DNA from: Pseudobutyrivibrio sp. UBA3626
GTDB taxonomy: Bacteria > Bacillota > Clostridia > Lachnospirales > Lachnospiraceae
Assembly: GCA_002373675.1 (NCBI GenBank)
Contig: DFLF01000008.1
Coordinates: 1 to 64,000 of the forward strand
DNA length: 64,000 nt
Reading direction: 5' to 3'
Position numbers and translations under genes: made by a program. The notes beneath the pieces were generated by a model. That model was not told where the DNA came from, ran no database searches, and saw only the letters and a list, made by a program, of their open reading frames with translations. This document shows positions 45,634-53,747 of this stretch, piece by piece. Every line of letters begins with the position of its first letter. Position 1 is the stretch's first letter.

Positions 45634-46641
45634 ATGAGTGAAGAAAAGAAAATATTATATTCAGGAATGCAGGCAACTAATGCTCTAACATTAGGCAATT
45701 ATCTTGGTGCATTAAAAAACTGGGTTAATCTTAATGAAGAATATGAATGCTTTTTTGGAGTAATGGATTTGCACTCCCTTACTGTAAGACAAAATCCCAC
45801 AGAGTTTAGACAAAATGCAAGAAAATTATATGCTTTGTATGTTGCGGCAGGTCTTAATCCAGAGGCAAATTGTGTATACTATCAATCCCATGTGCCGGCA
45901 CATGCACAACTTGCATGGATTCTTGATTGTTTTACTTATATGGGCGAACTTAACCGAATGACACAATTTAAAGATAAGTCTCAGAAGCATTCGGATAATA
46001 TTAATGCTGGTCTATATACATATCCGGTTCTTATGGCGGCAGATATTTTATTGTATCAGACAGATGTTGTTCCAGTTGGCAAAGATCAGATGCAACATTT
46101 GGAGCTTACAAGGGATATTGCAGAGAGATTTAATAATATCTATGGTAATATCTTCAAGATTCCAGAAGGATATATTGGTAAGAGTGGAGCTAAGATAATG
46201 TCTCTTCAAGATCCTACGAAGAAGATGTCTAAATCTGATGAAAATGTTAATGCAACTATACTTCTTGTTGATGACAAAGATACTATCATTAGAAAGTTCA
46301 AAAAGGCTGTAACAGATTCAGAAGCATCTATTGTATATAATCCGGAGAATAAGCCTGGTGTCAGCAATCTTATTGACATATATCGTACTGTTACTGAGAA
46401 GTCTATTGAAGATGTGGAGAAGGAGTTTGAGAATAAAGGTTATGGCGATTTCAAACTTGCGGTTGGAGAAGCTGTGGCAAATGAACTTTCACCTATTCAG
46501 GAAGAATATAATCGACTTCTTAATGATAAAGCATACATAGAGAAATGCATTAAAGAAAATGACGAGAAAGCATCGTATTTTGCTAATAAGACTCTTAGAA
46601 AAGTTATGAAGAAGGTTGGATTAACAGAAATGATTAGATAA
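45634..46641 (+). CDS. trpS: tryptophan--tRNA ligase
   Basis: Class I synthetase charging tRNA-Trp, 335 residues. The HIGH-type motif is in 'SGMQATNALTLGNYLGALKNW' (position near residue 11-28, split here as TLGNYLGA), 'MAADILLYQTDVVPVGKDQ' binds ATP and product, and the KMSKS motif is 'TKKMSKSDEN' near 193. ATG after AAGGAAG. No T-box precedes it within the 26-bp gap to the previous gene. Confidence 0.97.
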   Translation: MSEEKKILYSGMQATNALTLGNYLGALKNWVNLNEEYECFFGVMDLHSLTVRQNPTEFRQNARKLYALYVAAGLNPEANCVYYQSHVPAHAQLAWILDCFTYMGELNRMTQFKDKSQKHSDNINAGLYTYPVLMAADILLYQTDVVPVGKDQMQHLELTRDIAERFNNIYGNIFKIPEGYIGKSGAKIMSLQDPTKKMSKSDENVNATILLVDDKDTIIRKFKKAVTDSEASIVYNPENKPGVSNLIDIYRTVTEKSIEDVEKEFENKGYGDFKLAVGEAVANELSPIQEEYNRLLNDKAYIEKCIKENDEKASYFANKTLRKVMKKVGLTEMIR

Positions 46642-46737
46642 TAGACATTTTGTTTTCTTAAAAAAAAGATATGGTCAAATCATATATTATATGTTAGTAT
46701 ATCTTCATCTTAATTCAAAATGTTTTATTAAATTTTC

Positions 46738-48288
46738 ATGGATTTCCAATATGAAATGTATAGTTGTATCAGTACAGCGATTCTTCAGGGAATCACATCC
46801 ACACTTGTAACAGTAGAGGCTGATGTAAGTTCTGGCATGCCGTATTTTGAGATGGTAGGCTTTCTTTCTGCGGAAGTAAAAGAGGCGAAAGAAAGAGTTA
46901 GAACCGCTTTGAAAAATTCTGGCTATGAATTACCACCTAAAAGAATAACAATTAATATCTATCCTGCATCAATTAAGAAGCAGGGATGTGGCTTTGATTT
47001 GCCCCTTGCAATTGCTATATTAAAAGCTATGTCAGTGATTAATTATGATGATGATAGAAAGATTATGATGATTGGAGAACTAGGACTCTCTGGTCAAATA
47101 AATTCTGTTAATGGAGTTCTTCCAATTCTTCTTGATGCAATAGATAATAATATAACTGAGTGTATTGTACCATACGATAACAGAAATGAGGCATATCTTG
47201 CAACAGGAATTAAGATTATTCCTGTAAAGCATCTTCTTGACGTTATTAATTATCTTAATATCGGTGACATACCGGCTTTAGAGGACGTACATATAGACAA
47301 ATATGAAAAAGACGATTTGTCACATGATTTTGCTAATATAAATGGGCAGAAAATCCTTAAAAGAGCATGTGAGATAGCGGTTTCTGGTATGCATAATTTT
47401 CTTATGATTGGACCTCCGGGTGCAGGTAAAACTCTAATTGCTAAATCTCTTCCGTCTATTCTTCCCAAAATGTCTAGAAAAGAATGTATTGTAAGCTCTA
47501 AGATAGCAAGTGTAAGCAATACATTTAAAGATAATCCCAGACTCATTAATGAAAGACCATTTAGAAGTCCACATCATACAATAAGTCCACAGGGTCTTGT
47601 GGGTGGTGGCAGTATTGTAAAGCCTGGAGAGATATCTCTTGCTCATAATGGCGTTTTATTTCTTGATGAACTTACAGAATTTAAGAAATCAACGTTAGAA
47701 CTTCTTAGACAACCAATGGAAGATAAAGAGATTAGTATATCTAGAACATCGGGCAAATTTACTTATCCATCTAATTTCATGCTTGTTGCGGCAATGAATC
47801 CTTGCTCTTGTGGCTTTTATCCAGATCTTAATAAATGTAGATGTGATAGAAACTCTATTAAGAGGTATTATAACAAATTATCACAACCACTTCTTGACAG
47901 GATTGATATGTGTGCAGAAGCATCAACTGTAAGCTACTCAGATATTGTTAAAAAATGTGATAATGAGTCATCGAAAACCATTAGAGGCAGAGTGATTGAA
48001 GTTCATAATATCCAGAAAAAAAGATTTGCTAATGAATCATATAATTTCAACAGTGACATTACGTCAAGTGATATTGAGAAGTATTGTGGACTTGGCAAAG
48101 AAGAAGCGGACTTTATGGAAGAAATATATGATAAGTATTCCCTTACAGGTAGAACATATTATAAGATTCTTCGTGTTGCAAGGACTATTGCTGATATGGC
48201 AAGAGAAGATAATATAAGTATAATGCATCTTCGTGAATCTCTAATGTATCGAGGTTTAGACAAGAAGTATTTCGAGAACTTTTTATAG
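46738..48288 (+). CDS. comM: ComM/YifB-family Mg-chelatase-like AAA+ ATPase
   Basis: A 516-residue AAA+ protein with an N-terminal Lon-S16-like domain ('VTVEADVSSGMPYFEMVGF'), Walker A 'IGPPGAGKTLIAKSL' near residue 225, Walker B 'GVLFLDELTEF' near 305, and a C-terminal winged region. Proteins of this family promote branch migration during natural transformation in Gram-negatives. Next to dprA this suggests a competence or recombination role. The start is uncertain: neither ATG 46738 nor ATG 46756 has a visible ribosome site. Confidence 0.92.
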   Translation: MDFQYEMYSCISTAILQGITSTLVTVEADVSSGMPYFEMVGFLSAEVKEAKERVRTALKNSGYELPPKRITINIYPASIKKQGCGFDLPLAIAILKAMSVINYDDDRKIMMIGELGLSGQINSVNGVLPILLDAIDNNITECIVPYDNRNEAYLATGIKIIPVKHLLDVINYLNIGDIPALEDVHIDKYEKDDLSHDFANINGQKILKRACEIAVSGMHNFLMIGPPGAGKTLIAKSLPSILPKMSRKECIVSSKIASVSNTFKDNPRLINERPFRSPHHTISPQGLVGGGSIVKPGEISLAHNGVLFLDELTEFKKSTLELLRQPMEDKEISISRTSGKFTYPSNFMLVAAMNPCSCGFYPDLNKCRCDRNSIKRYYNKLSQPLLDRIDMCAEASTVSYSDIVKKCDNESSKTIRGRVIEVHNIQKKRFANESYNFNSDITSSDIEKYCGLGKEEADFMEEIYDKYSLTGRTYYKILRVARTIADMAREDNISIMHLRESLMYRGLDKKYFENFL

Positions 48289-48298
48289 GAGAAATGCT

Positions 48299-49399
48299 AT
48301 GGAAAGTGATTTATTAAAATATGAATTATGGTTTACAAAGTTAGATATATCTAATACTTCGAAAAATAGACTTTCTGATTGCTTATATAACGCAAAAAAC
48401 ATATATAATTCCAATAAAACACAGCTGCTATCAACTAATATTATTAACGAGAAAGTTGCTGACAAAATCATAGATAATAAAGACAACCTGGATATTGATA
48501 AATTATATGAAAAGTTCCAATCATATAATCAGAAGCTTGTTACAAGACCAATGGCACATTTTCCAGAAAAACTAAAGGTTATTTCGAATGCTCCATATGG
48601 AATATTTTATATTGGTACTTTCCCTGAGAAATTTGATAAATGTGTATCAATTGTTGGGGCAAGAAGGTGTTCAGAGTATGGGAGATGGGCAGCAAAGGAG
48701 ATTGCAGGAGCACTGGCAAGGAGAGGATATATAATTGTTAGTGGAATGGCACTGGGGATTGATAATGAATCACATATAGGAGCCCTTAATGAAGATGGTA
48801 TTACTGTTGCTGTACTTGGTTGTGGTGTAGATATATGTTATCCGAGAAATAACATTAATACATATGTACAGATTCAGAAAAAGGGTGCAATAATATCAGA
48901 ATTTTATCCTGGTACAAAACCTCTTAATTATAATTTCCCATCCAGAAACAGAATTATATCGGCTCTTTCTAATCAGGTTGTTGTAATAGAGGCAAAAGAA
49001 AAGAGTGGTTCTCTTATTACTGCTGACTATGCATTAGAACAGGGGAAAGATATCTATGCGCTTCCAGGGCGAATATCGGACTTGCTTTCACATGGATGTA
49101 ACAGGTTAATAGAACAGGGAGCAGGTATAATTACGTCAGTTTCTGACTTTGTTAATGCCTTAGATGACGTGCAAATTAACACTTTATATACTGGGGCTTT
49201 AATGAATTGTCAGAATTTTCTTCTTGAAAAAGAGGATTTGTTGGTGTATAGTTGTTTAGATTTCTATCCTAAAGATATTGAGAGAATAATTGCAGAATCT
49301 AATCTGGAAATGATGCAGGTTCTTAATTCTATCATGAATCTCTGTGATAAGAAGCTTATTAAGGAAGTCTTCGTTAATCAATATGTTAGGATAAAGTAA
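48299..49399 (+). CDS. dprA: DNA-processing protein DprA
   Basis: Single-strand DNA-binding protein that loads RecA on incoming DNA during transformation. The 366 residues contain an N-terminal helical segment and the Rossmann-like core: 'VSIVGARRCSEYGRWAA' near residue 118, 'IVSGMALGIDNESHIGAL' near 148, 'VAVLGCGVDICYPRNN', 'FPSRNRIISALSNQVVVIEA' and 'DIYALPGRI'. A winged-helix C-terminal domain follows. ATG after ATAGGAGAA, ten bases after comM. Confidence 0.96.
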   Translation: MESDLLKYELWFTKLDISNTSKNRLSDCLYNAKNIYNSNKTQLLSTNIINEKVADKIIDNKDNLDIDKLYEKFQSYNQKLVTRPMAHFPEKLKVISNAPYGIFYIGTFPEKFDKCVSIVGARRCSEYGRWAAKEIAGALARRGYIIVSGMALGIDNESHIGALNEDGITVAVLGCGVDICYPRNNINTYVQIQKKGAIISEFYPGTKPLNYNFPSRNRIISALSNQVVVIEAKEKSGSLITADYALEQGKDIYALPGRISDLLSHGCNRLIEQGAGIITSVSDFVNALDDVQINTLYTGALMNCQNFLLEKEDLLVYSCLDFYPKDIERIIAESNLEMMQVLNSIMNLCDKKLIKEVFVNQYVRIK

Positions 49400-49416
49400 T
49401 ATCTAGGAGAAAACTA

Positions 49417-51483
49417 ATGGCTAAGAATCTTGTAATTGTTGAGTCACCAACTAAAGTAAATACTATTAAGAAATTTCTTGGAAAGAATTACGAAGTAGTG
49501 GCATCTAATGGACATGTTAGAGATTTACCCAAAAGTGCACTTGGCGTTGACGTAGATAATGATTTTGAACCCAAATATATAACAATAAGAGGCAAGGGAG
49601 AACTTCTTGCGTCTCTTAGAAAAGAAGTTAAGAAGGCAGATAAGATATATCTTGCAACTGACCCTGACCGTGAAGGAGAGGCGATTTCCTGGCATCTTAT
49701 ATCTGCTCTTAATCTTGATGAGAAGAATACCAGAAGAATCAGTTTTAATGAGATTACTAAGAAGGCAGTAAAAGATGCATTAAAGTCTCCTCGTGAAATA
49801 GATATGGACTTAGTTGATGCACAGCAAGCCAGAAGAGTTCTTGACAGAGTTGTGGGATATGAGATAAGTCCTGTTTTGTGGGATAAGGTTAAAAGGGGGC
49901 TTAGCGCTGGTAGGGTACAGTCTGCGGCACTTAATATAATTTGTCAAAGAGAGAAGGAAATCTCAGAATTTATTCCAAGAGAGTATTATACATTAGATGT
50001 ATCTCTTAAGAACAAAAAGAATACTATAGAAGCAGCATTCTATGGTAACAAAGATAAGAAATTAGATATTGATGGTAAGAAGGAATTAGATGTAATTTGT
50101 AAAGAATTAGATGGCGCAAGTTATGAAGTTGAGAGTATTAATGAATCAAAGAGGGAGAAGAAGACTCCGCTTCCATTTACCACATCTACAATGCAACAAG
50201 AGGCTTCTAAACAGCTTAATTTCTCAATATCCAGAACAATGAATATTGCCCAACAGCTGTATGAAGGTATCAATATTAAGAAGATAGGAACTGTTGGTTT
50301 AATTACATACCTTAGAACTGATTCTATCCGTATATCTGATGAAGCCAAGGCTTCTTGTAAAGAATATATTGAAAGTGAATATGGCAAAGAATATGCAGGT
50401 GATTATACTGGTGGCAATAAGAACAAGGGCAAGATTCAGGATGCTCATGAGGCAATTAGACCTGCTGATGTTACTTTAACACCTTCAATGGTTAAGAGTT
50501 CTCTTAATGCAGCACAATTTAAGCTATACCAGCTTATATGGAAAAGGTTTGTTGCAAGTCAGATGACAAATGCTGTTTATAACGTTGTTAAAGTTAGGAT
50601 TTCGGCTAAGGATTATATCTTTACTACTTCAACCTCAAAGCTTGCTTTCGATGGTTTTATGTCAGTATATAAAGATGCAGATGATGAAGATAAGAAGAAT
50701 CAGAAGCTTGACTTGCTTAAAGTAGGTGACAAGCTGGAGTTAGTGGAACTACTAGAGAAGCAGCATTTTACCCAACCACCTGCGCACTTTACAGAAGCAT
50801 CTATAGTTAAGACCTTAGAGGAACTGGGCATTGGTCGCCCAAGTACATACTCTCCGATTATTTCTACTCTTCTTAAGAGAAGATACATTGGTAAAGAAGG
50901 CAAGAACATCTTCGTGACGGAGATGGGGGATATTGTTAATGACTTAATGACTAAAGCATTTCCAGAGATAGTAGACGAGAAATTTACAGCAAGATTGGAA
51001 GAAGAGCTGGATGAAGTCGAGGACGGAGATATGTCATGGAAACAAATCCTAAGAGATATTTATCCAAGGCTTAATACAGAAGTAAAAGAGGCACTAGACA
51101 AAATTGAGAAGGTTACAATTCTTGATGAAGAAACGGATGTTATCTGTGAAGAATGTGGAAGGAATATGGTTATAAAATACGGTAAATTCGGCAAATTTCT
51201 TGCATGCCCAGGATTTCCGGATTGTCGTAATACCAAGCCTTATCTTGAAAAAATCGGAGTAGATTGTCCGAAGTGTGGCAAAGATATAATTATCTGTAAG
51301 ACTAAGAAAGGTAGAACATATTACGGATGTGAAGGATATCCTGACTGTGATTTTATGAACTGGAACAGACCAGTGTCTAAGAAGTGCCCTAAATGTAATG
51401 GCTATATGGTAGTAAAGGGTAAGAAGCTTGTGTGTCAAAATGATGAATGTGGTTATGTATGTGATGACGAGGAGAAGAATTAA
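49417..51483 (+). CDS. topA: DNA topoisomerase I
   Basis: Type IA topoisomerase that relaxes negative supercoils. Of its 688 residues, the N-terminal Toprim domain has 'LVIVESPTKVNTIKKFLG' and 'DPDREGEAISWHL' near residue 87. The catalytic tyrosine is in 'GLITYLRTDSIRIS' near 297. Three C-terminal four-cysteine zinc ribbons are present (CEECG...CPGFPDC, CPKCG...CEGYPDC, CPKCNGY...CQNDEC). It sits 17 bp after dprA and six before codY. Confidence 0.98.
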   Translation: MAKNLVIVESPTKVNTIKKFLGKNYEVVASNGHVRDLPKSALGVDVDNDFEPKYITIRGKGELLASLRKEVKKADKIYLATDPDREGEAISWHLISALNLDEKNTRRISFNEITKKAVKDALKSPREIDMDLVDAQQARRVLDRVVGYEISPVLWDKVKRGLSAGRVQSAALNIICQREKEISEFIPREYYTLDVSLKNKKNTIEAAFYGNKDKKLDIDGKKELDVICKELDGASYEVESINESKREKKTPLPFTTSTMQQEASKQLNFSISRTMNIAQQLYEGINIKKIGTVGLITYLRTDSIRISDEAKASCKEYIESEYGKEYAGDYTGGNKNKGKIQDAHEAIRPADVTLTPSMVKSSLNAAQFKLYQLIWKRFVASQMTNAVYNVVKVRISAKDYIFTTSTSKLAFDGFMSVYKDADDEDKKNQKLDLLKVGDKLELVELLEKQHFTQPPAHFTEASIVKTLEELGIGRPSTYSPIISTLLKRRYIGKEGKNIFVTEMGDIVNDLMTKAFPEIVDEKFTARLEEELDEVEDGDMSWKQILRDIYPRLNTEVKEALDKIEKVTILDEETDVICEECGRNMVIKYGKFGKFLACPGFPDCRNTKPYLEKIGVDCPKCGKDIIICKTKKGRTYYGCEGYPDCDFMNWNRPVSKKCPKCNGYMVVKGKKLVCQNDECGYVCDDEEKN

Positions 51484-51489
51484 TACAAG

Positions 51490-52272
51490 ATGAGTGTTCA
51501 GTTATTAGATAAGACAAGAAAGATTGGTAATCTTCTTCACAACAATAATTCTACGAAGGTTGTATTTAACGATATATGTAAAGTGCTTCGTGAAATACTT
51601 GATTCAGGTGTAATTGTTATTAGTAAGAAGGGTAAGGTGCTTGGAATTAGTCATGGCAAAGAGGATAACGACCTTTCTATAGTATCAGACCTTATTGTTG
51701 ATGAAATTGGTGAATTCTTAGATCCTATGCTTAATGAGAGACTTCTAAGTATTCTTTCTACTAAGGAAAATGTTAATCTTTTGACTCTGGGGTTTGAAGA
51801 TGTGTCATATGATGATTATTCTGCAATTATTTCACCTATCTATATTGCGGGAGAGAGACTTGGCACTTTGTTTGTGTATAGATTTGATAAGCCTTATAAT
51901 ATTGATGATATAATTCTTAGTGAGTATGGAACAACAGTAGTAGGCCTTGAGATGATGAGGGCTGTAAACGATGAGCATGATGAAGAAGTTCGCAACAAAC
52001 AGATTGTTGAATCGGCAATTAGCACTCTGTCATATTCGGAACTTGATGCAATTAAGCATATTTTCCATGAATTAGATGGAGATGAAGGGCTTCTTGTAGC
52101 ATCTAAAATTGCTGACAGAGTAGGGATTACAAGGTCTGTAATTGTTAATGCTTTAAGGAAATTTGAGAGTGCAGGAGTAATTGAGACAAGATCTTCTGGA
52201 ATGAAAGGTACATATATTCGTGTAATTAATGATTTAGTTTTTGAAGAACTTGCCGATATAGATAATAAGTAA
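51490..52272 (+). CDS. codY: GTP- and branched-chain amino acid-sensing repressor CodY
   Basis: Global nutritional regulator that binds DNA when GTP and Ile/Leu/Val are plentiful. The 260-residue protein has an N-terminal GAF ligand domain ('MSVQLLDKTRKIGNLLHNNN') and a C-terminal winged helix with the near-invariant recognition segment 'ASKIADRVGITRSVIVNALR' near residue 205. As in Bacillus subtilis, codY lies immediately before the flagellar operon, with the clpQY-xerC genes missing between topA and codY. Confidence 0.97.
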   Translation: MSVQLLDKTRKIGNLLHNNNSTKVVFNDICKVLREILDSGVIVISKKGKVLGISHGKEDNDLSIVSDLIVDEIGEFLDPMLNERLLSILSTKENVNLLTLGFEDVSYDDYSAIISPIYIAGERLGTLFVYRFDKPYNIDDIILSEYGTTVVGLEMMRAVNDEHDEEVRNKQIVESAISTLSYSELDAIKHIFHELDGDEGLLVASKIADRVGITRSVIVNALRKFESAGVIETRSSGMKGTYIRVINDLVFEELADIDNK

Positions 52273-52284
52273 ATATAAGATTTT

Positions 52285-52302
52285 ATTTTCATGGATGAAA
52301 AT
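52285..52302. promoter_or_regulatory. 18-bp palindrome after codY
   Basis: ATTTTCATGGATGAAAAT, with perfect 8-bp arms around GG, 12 bp after the codY stop. The arms contain ATTTTC...GAAAAT as in the CodY box (AATTTTCwGAAAATT), but the central spacing is five bases wider. It precedes the terminator and could be a regulatory site or chance. Confidence 0.4.
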
Positions 52303-52311
52303 GTTTTGTAA

Positions 52312-52340
52312 AAAAAGGACTTTATTTTAAAGTCCTTTTT
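52312..52340 (+). terminator. Rho-independent terminator between codY and flgB
   Basis: A perfect 13-bp AT-flanked stem (AAAAAGGACTTTA / TAAAGTCCTTTTT) with loop TTT. The T run is part of the stem, so it can work in both directions. It separates codY from the flagellar operon. Confidence 0.88.
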
Positions 52341-52446
52341 GTGTTTTTACCACAGAAAAGCCTGATTTCTATCCTTTTCAAACCCCTAACAAAGGATATA
52401 TGTTGTGCTTTTTATTAGATGCAAACACAATATATGCAAAAAAGTC

Positions 52447-52474
52447 TTGTATTTTGCGAAATATTTTATATAAT
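52447..52474 (+). promoter_or_regulatory. sigma-A-type promoter of the flagellar operon
   Basis: TTGTAT (52447-52452), a 16-bp spacer and a consensus TATAAT (52469-52474), 44 bp before flgB. A small hairpin GGGAA-GCA-TTCCC (52491-52503) lies in the predicted leader just before the flgB ribosome site. Confidence 0.7.
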
Positions 52475-52518
52475 AATGTAAAGGAGAGTGGGGAAGCATT
52501 CCCTGATTGGAGGAGCCT

Positions 52519-52908
52519 ATGTTTAATTCTAATGCTTTTGATTACGTCAATATCTTAGATAAGGCTGCGGATGCAAGCTGGATGAGAGAGAAAACTATTG
52601 CTCATAATATAGCAAATGTTGATACTCCAGGTTATAAGAGACAGGATGTGGAATTTGATACTACATTAGAACAGGCAATTAAAAGAACTAAGGCTGATAA
52701 TCTTCATGGTGCTGTAACTAATCTTGATGTAGCCAGTTTACAACCTAAAGTGTTTACTGATTATGCTGGTTATTCCTACAGACTTGATGGCAATAACGTT
52801 GATATTGATACAGAGAACGTTGAGCTTGCATCAGAACAGATTAAATACCAAGCCCTTACAGAGAGTATTTCGCAAGAGTTCTCTCGCTTTAAGGCGGTAG
52901 CTAAGTAA
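52519..52908 (+). CDS. flgB: flagellar basal-body rod protein FlgB
   Basis: Proximal rod subunit, 129 residues, first gene of the flagellar operon. The rod/hook family motif is 'REKTIAHNIANVDTPGYKRQDV' (about residues 21-42, quoted in part as NIANVDTPGYKR), and the C-terminal coiled coil ('ENVELASEQIKYQAL') is the typical interaction helix. ATG 52519 is chosen because TTGGAGGAG precedes it; a TTG at 52507 is upstream of that site. Confidence 0.97.
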   Translation: MFNSNAFDYVNILDKAADASWMREKTIAHNIANVDTPGYKRQDVEFDTTLEQAIKRTKADNLHGAVTNLDVASLQPKVFTDYAGYSYRLDGNNVDIDTENVELASEQIKYQALTESISQEFSRFKAVAK

Positions 52909-52929
52909 TTATTGCCAGGAGGTATTTGT

Positions 52930-53370
52930 ATGGCTTTATTTCAGTCTTTTGACATTGCGGCATCTGGAATGACAGCACAGCGTTTCCGTATGGATACTAT
53001 TGCTGAGAATATTGCCAATGTCAATACAACAAGAACAGAAAACGGTACACCTTATCGTCGCAAAATTGTCACATTTCAGGAGAAGAATACTTCGCCGACT
53101 TTCTCTGATGCTATGAAAAGAGCAACAGAATTCAGAGGTGATGGTGTTAAGGTTGTCAGAGTATCAGAAGATACAACTACAGATTACATTATGGAATATG
53201 ATCCATCTCATCCTGATGCAGATGAGAATGGATATGTATCATATCCTAATGTTAATACAGTTACAGAGATGACTAACTTAATTGATAGTAGTAGAGCATA
53301 TGAAGCCAATGTAACTGCATTTGATGCTGTTAAGAACATGGCACTTAATGGTCTTAAGATTGGTCAATAA
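52930..53370 (+). CDS. flgC: flagellar basal-body rod protein FlgC
   Basis: Proximal rod subunit of 146 residues. The N-terminal family motif 'IAASGMTAQRFRMDTIAENI' followed by ANVNTTRTENGTPYRRK is clear, and the C-terminal segment 'VNTVTEMTNLIDSSRAYEAN' matches FlgC. ATG 52930 follows CAGGAGG; the longer frame from 52912 reads through that site. Twenty-one bases separate it from flgB. Confidence 0.97.
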   Translation: MALFQSFDIAASGMTAQRFRMDTIAENIANVNTTRTENGTPYRRKIVTFQEKNTSPTFSDAMKRATEFRGDGVKVVRVSEDTTTDYIMEYDPSHPDADENGYVSYPNVNTVTEMTNLIDSSRAYEANVTAFDAVKNMALNGLKIGQ

Positions 53371-53394
53371 TAATTCTGATTATAGGAGTTAGAT

Positions 53395-53721
53395 ATGGAT
53401 GTAGGTAATATTAATGCTATGTATAAGACAACTAACGTTCCTGCAGCAGGTTACGGAACGAATTCGGTTGTTGATAATAATAACAAAGCAGGCAATTCTT
53501 TTGATAGTGTGCTTAATTCTGTAATGGGAATGGTTGGTGAGACTAATACTTTACAGAATAAGGCATCAGCAGAAGAGATTAAATTCGCACTTGGCGAATC
53601 TGATAATACACATGATTTGCTTGTTGCTGAACAGAAGGCAACAGTTGCACTTCAATATACAGTAGCAGTTAGGGATAAGTTTTTAGATGCATATAAAGAA
53701 ATAATGAATATGCAGATGTAA
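53395..53721 (+). CDS. fliE: flagellar hook-basal body protein FliE
   Basis: Joins the MS ring to the rod. The 108 residues have a variable Asn-rich N-terminus and the conserved C-terminal half 'FDSVLNSVMGMVGETNTLQN...DLLVAEQKATVALQYTVAVRDK' (shortened here; FliE signature in the last 60 residues). ATG after ATAGGAG. Confidence 0.94.
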   Translation: MDVGNINAMYKTTNVPAAGYGTNSVVDNNNKAGNSFDSVLNSVMGMVGETNTLQNKASAEEIKFALGESDNTHDLLVAEQKATVALQYTVAVRDKFLDAYKEIMNMQM

Positions 53722-53747
53722 CATGATAATTAGTTAGGGGAAATATC

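Noticed and set aside
52488..52524. 12-codon leader peptide frame (GTG) before flgB
   Set aside because: The AAGGAG before it is only one base from the GTG and coincides with the predicted transcription start, so translation is unlikely.
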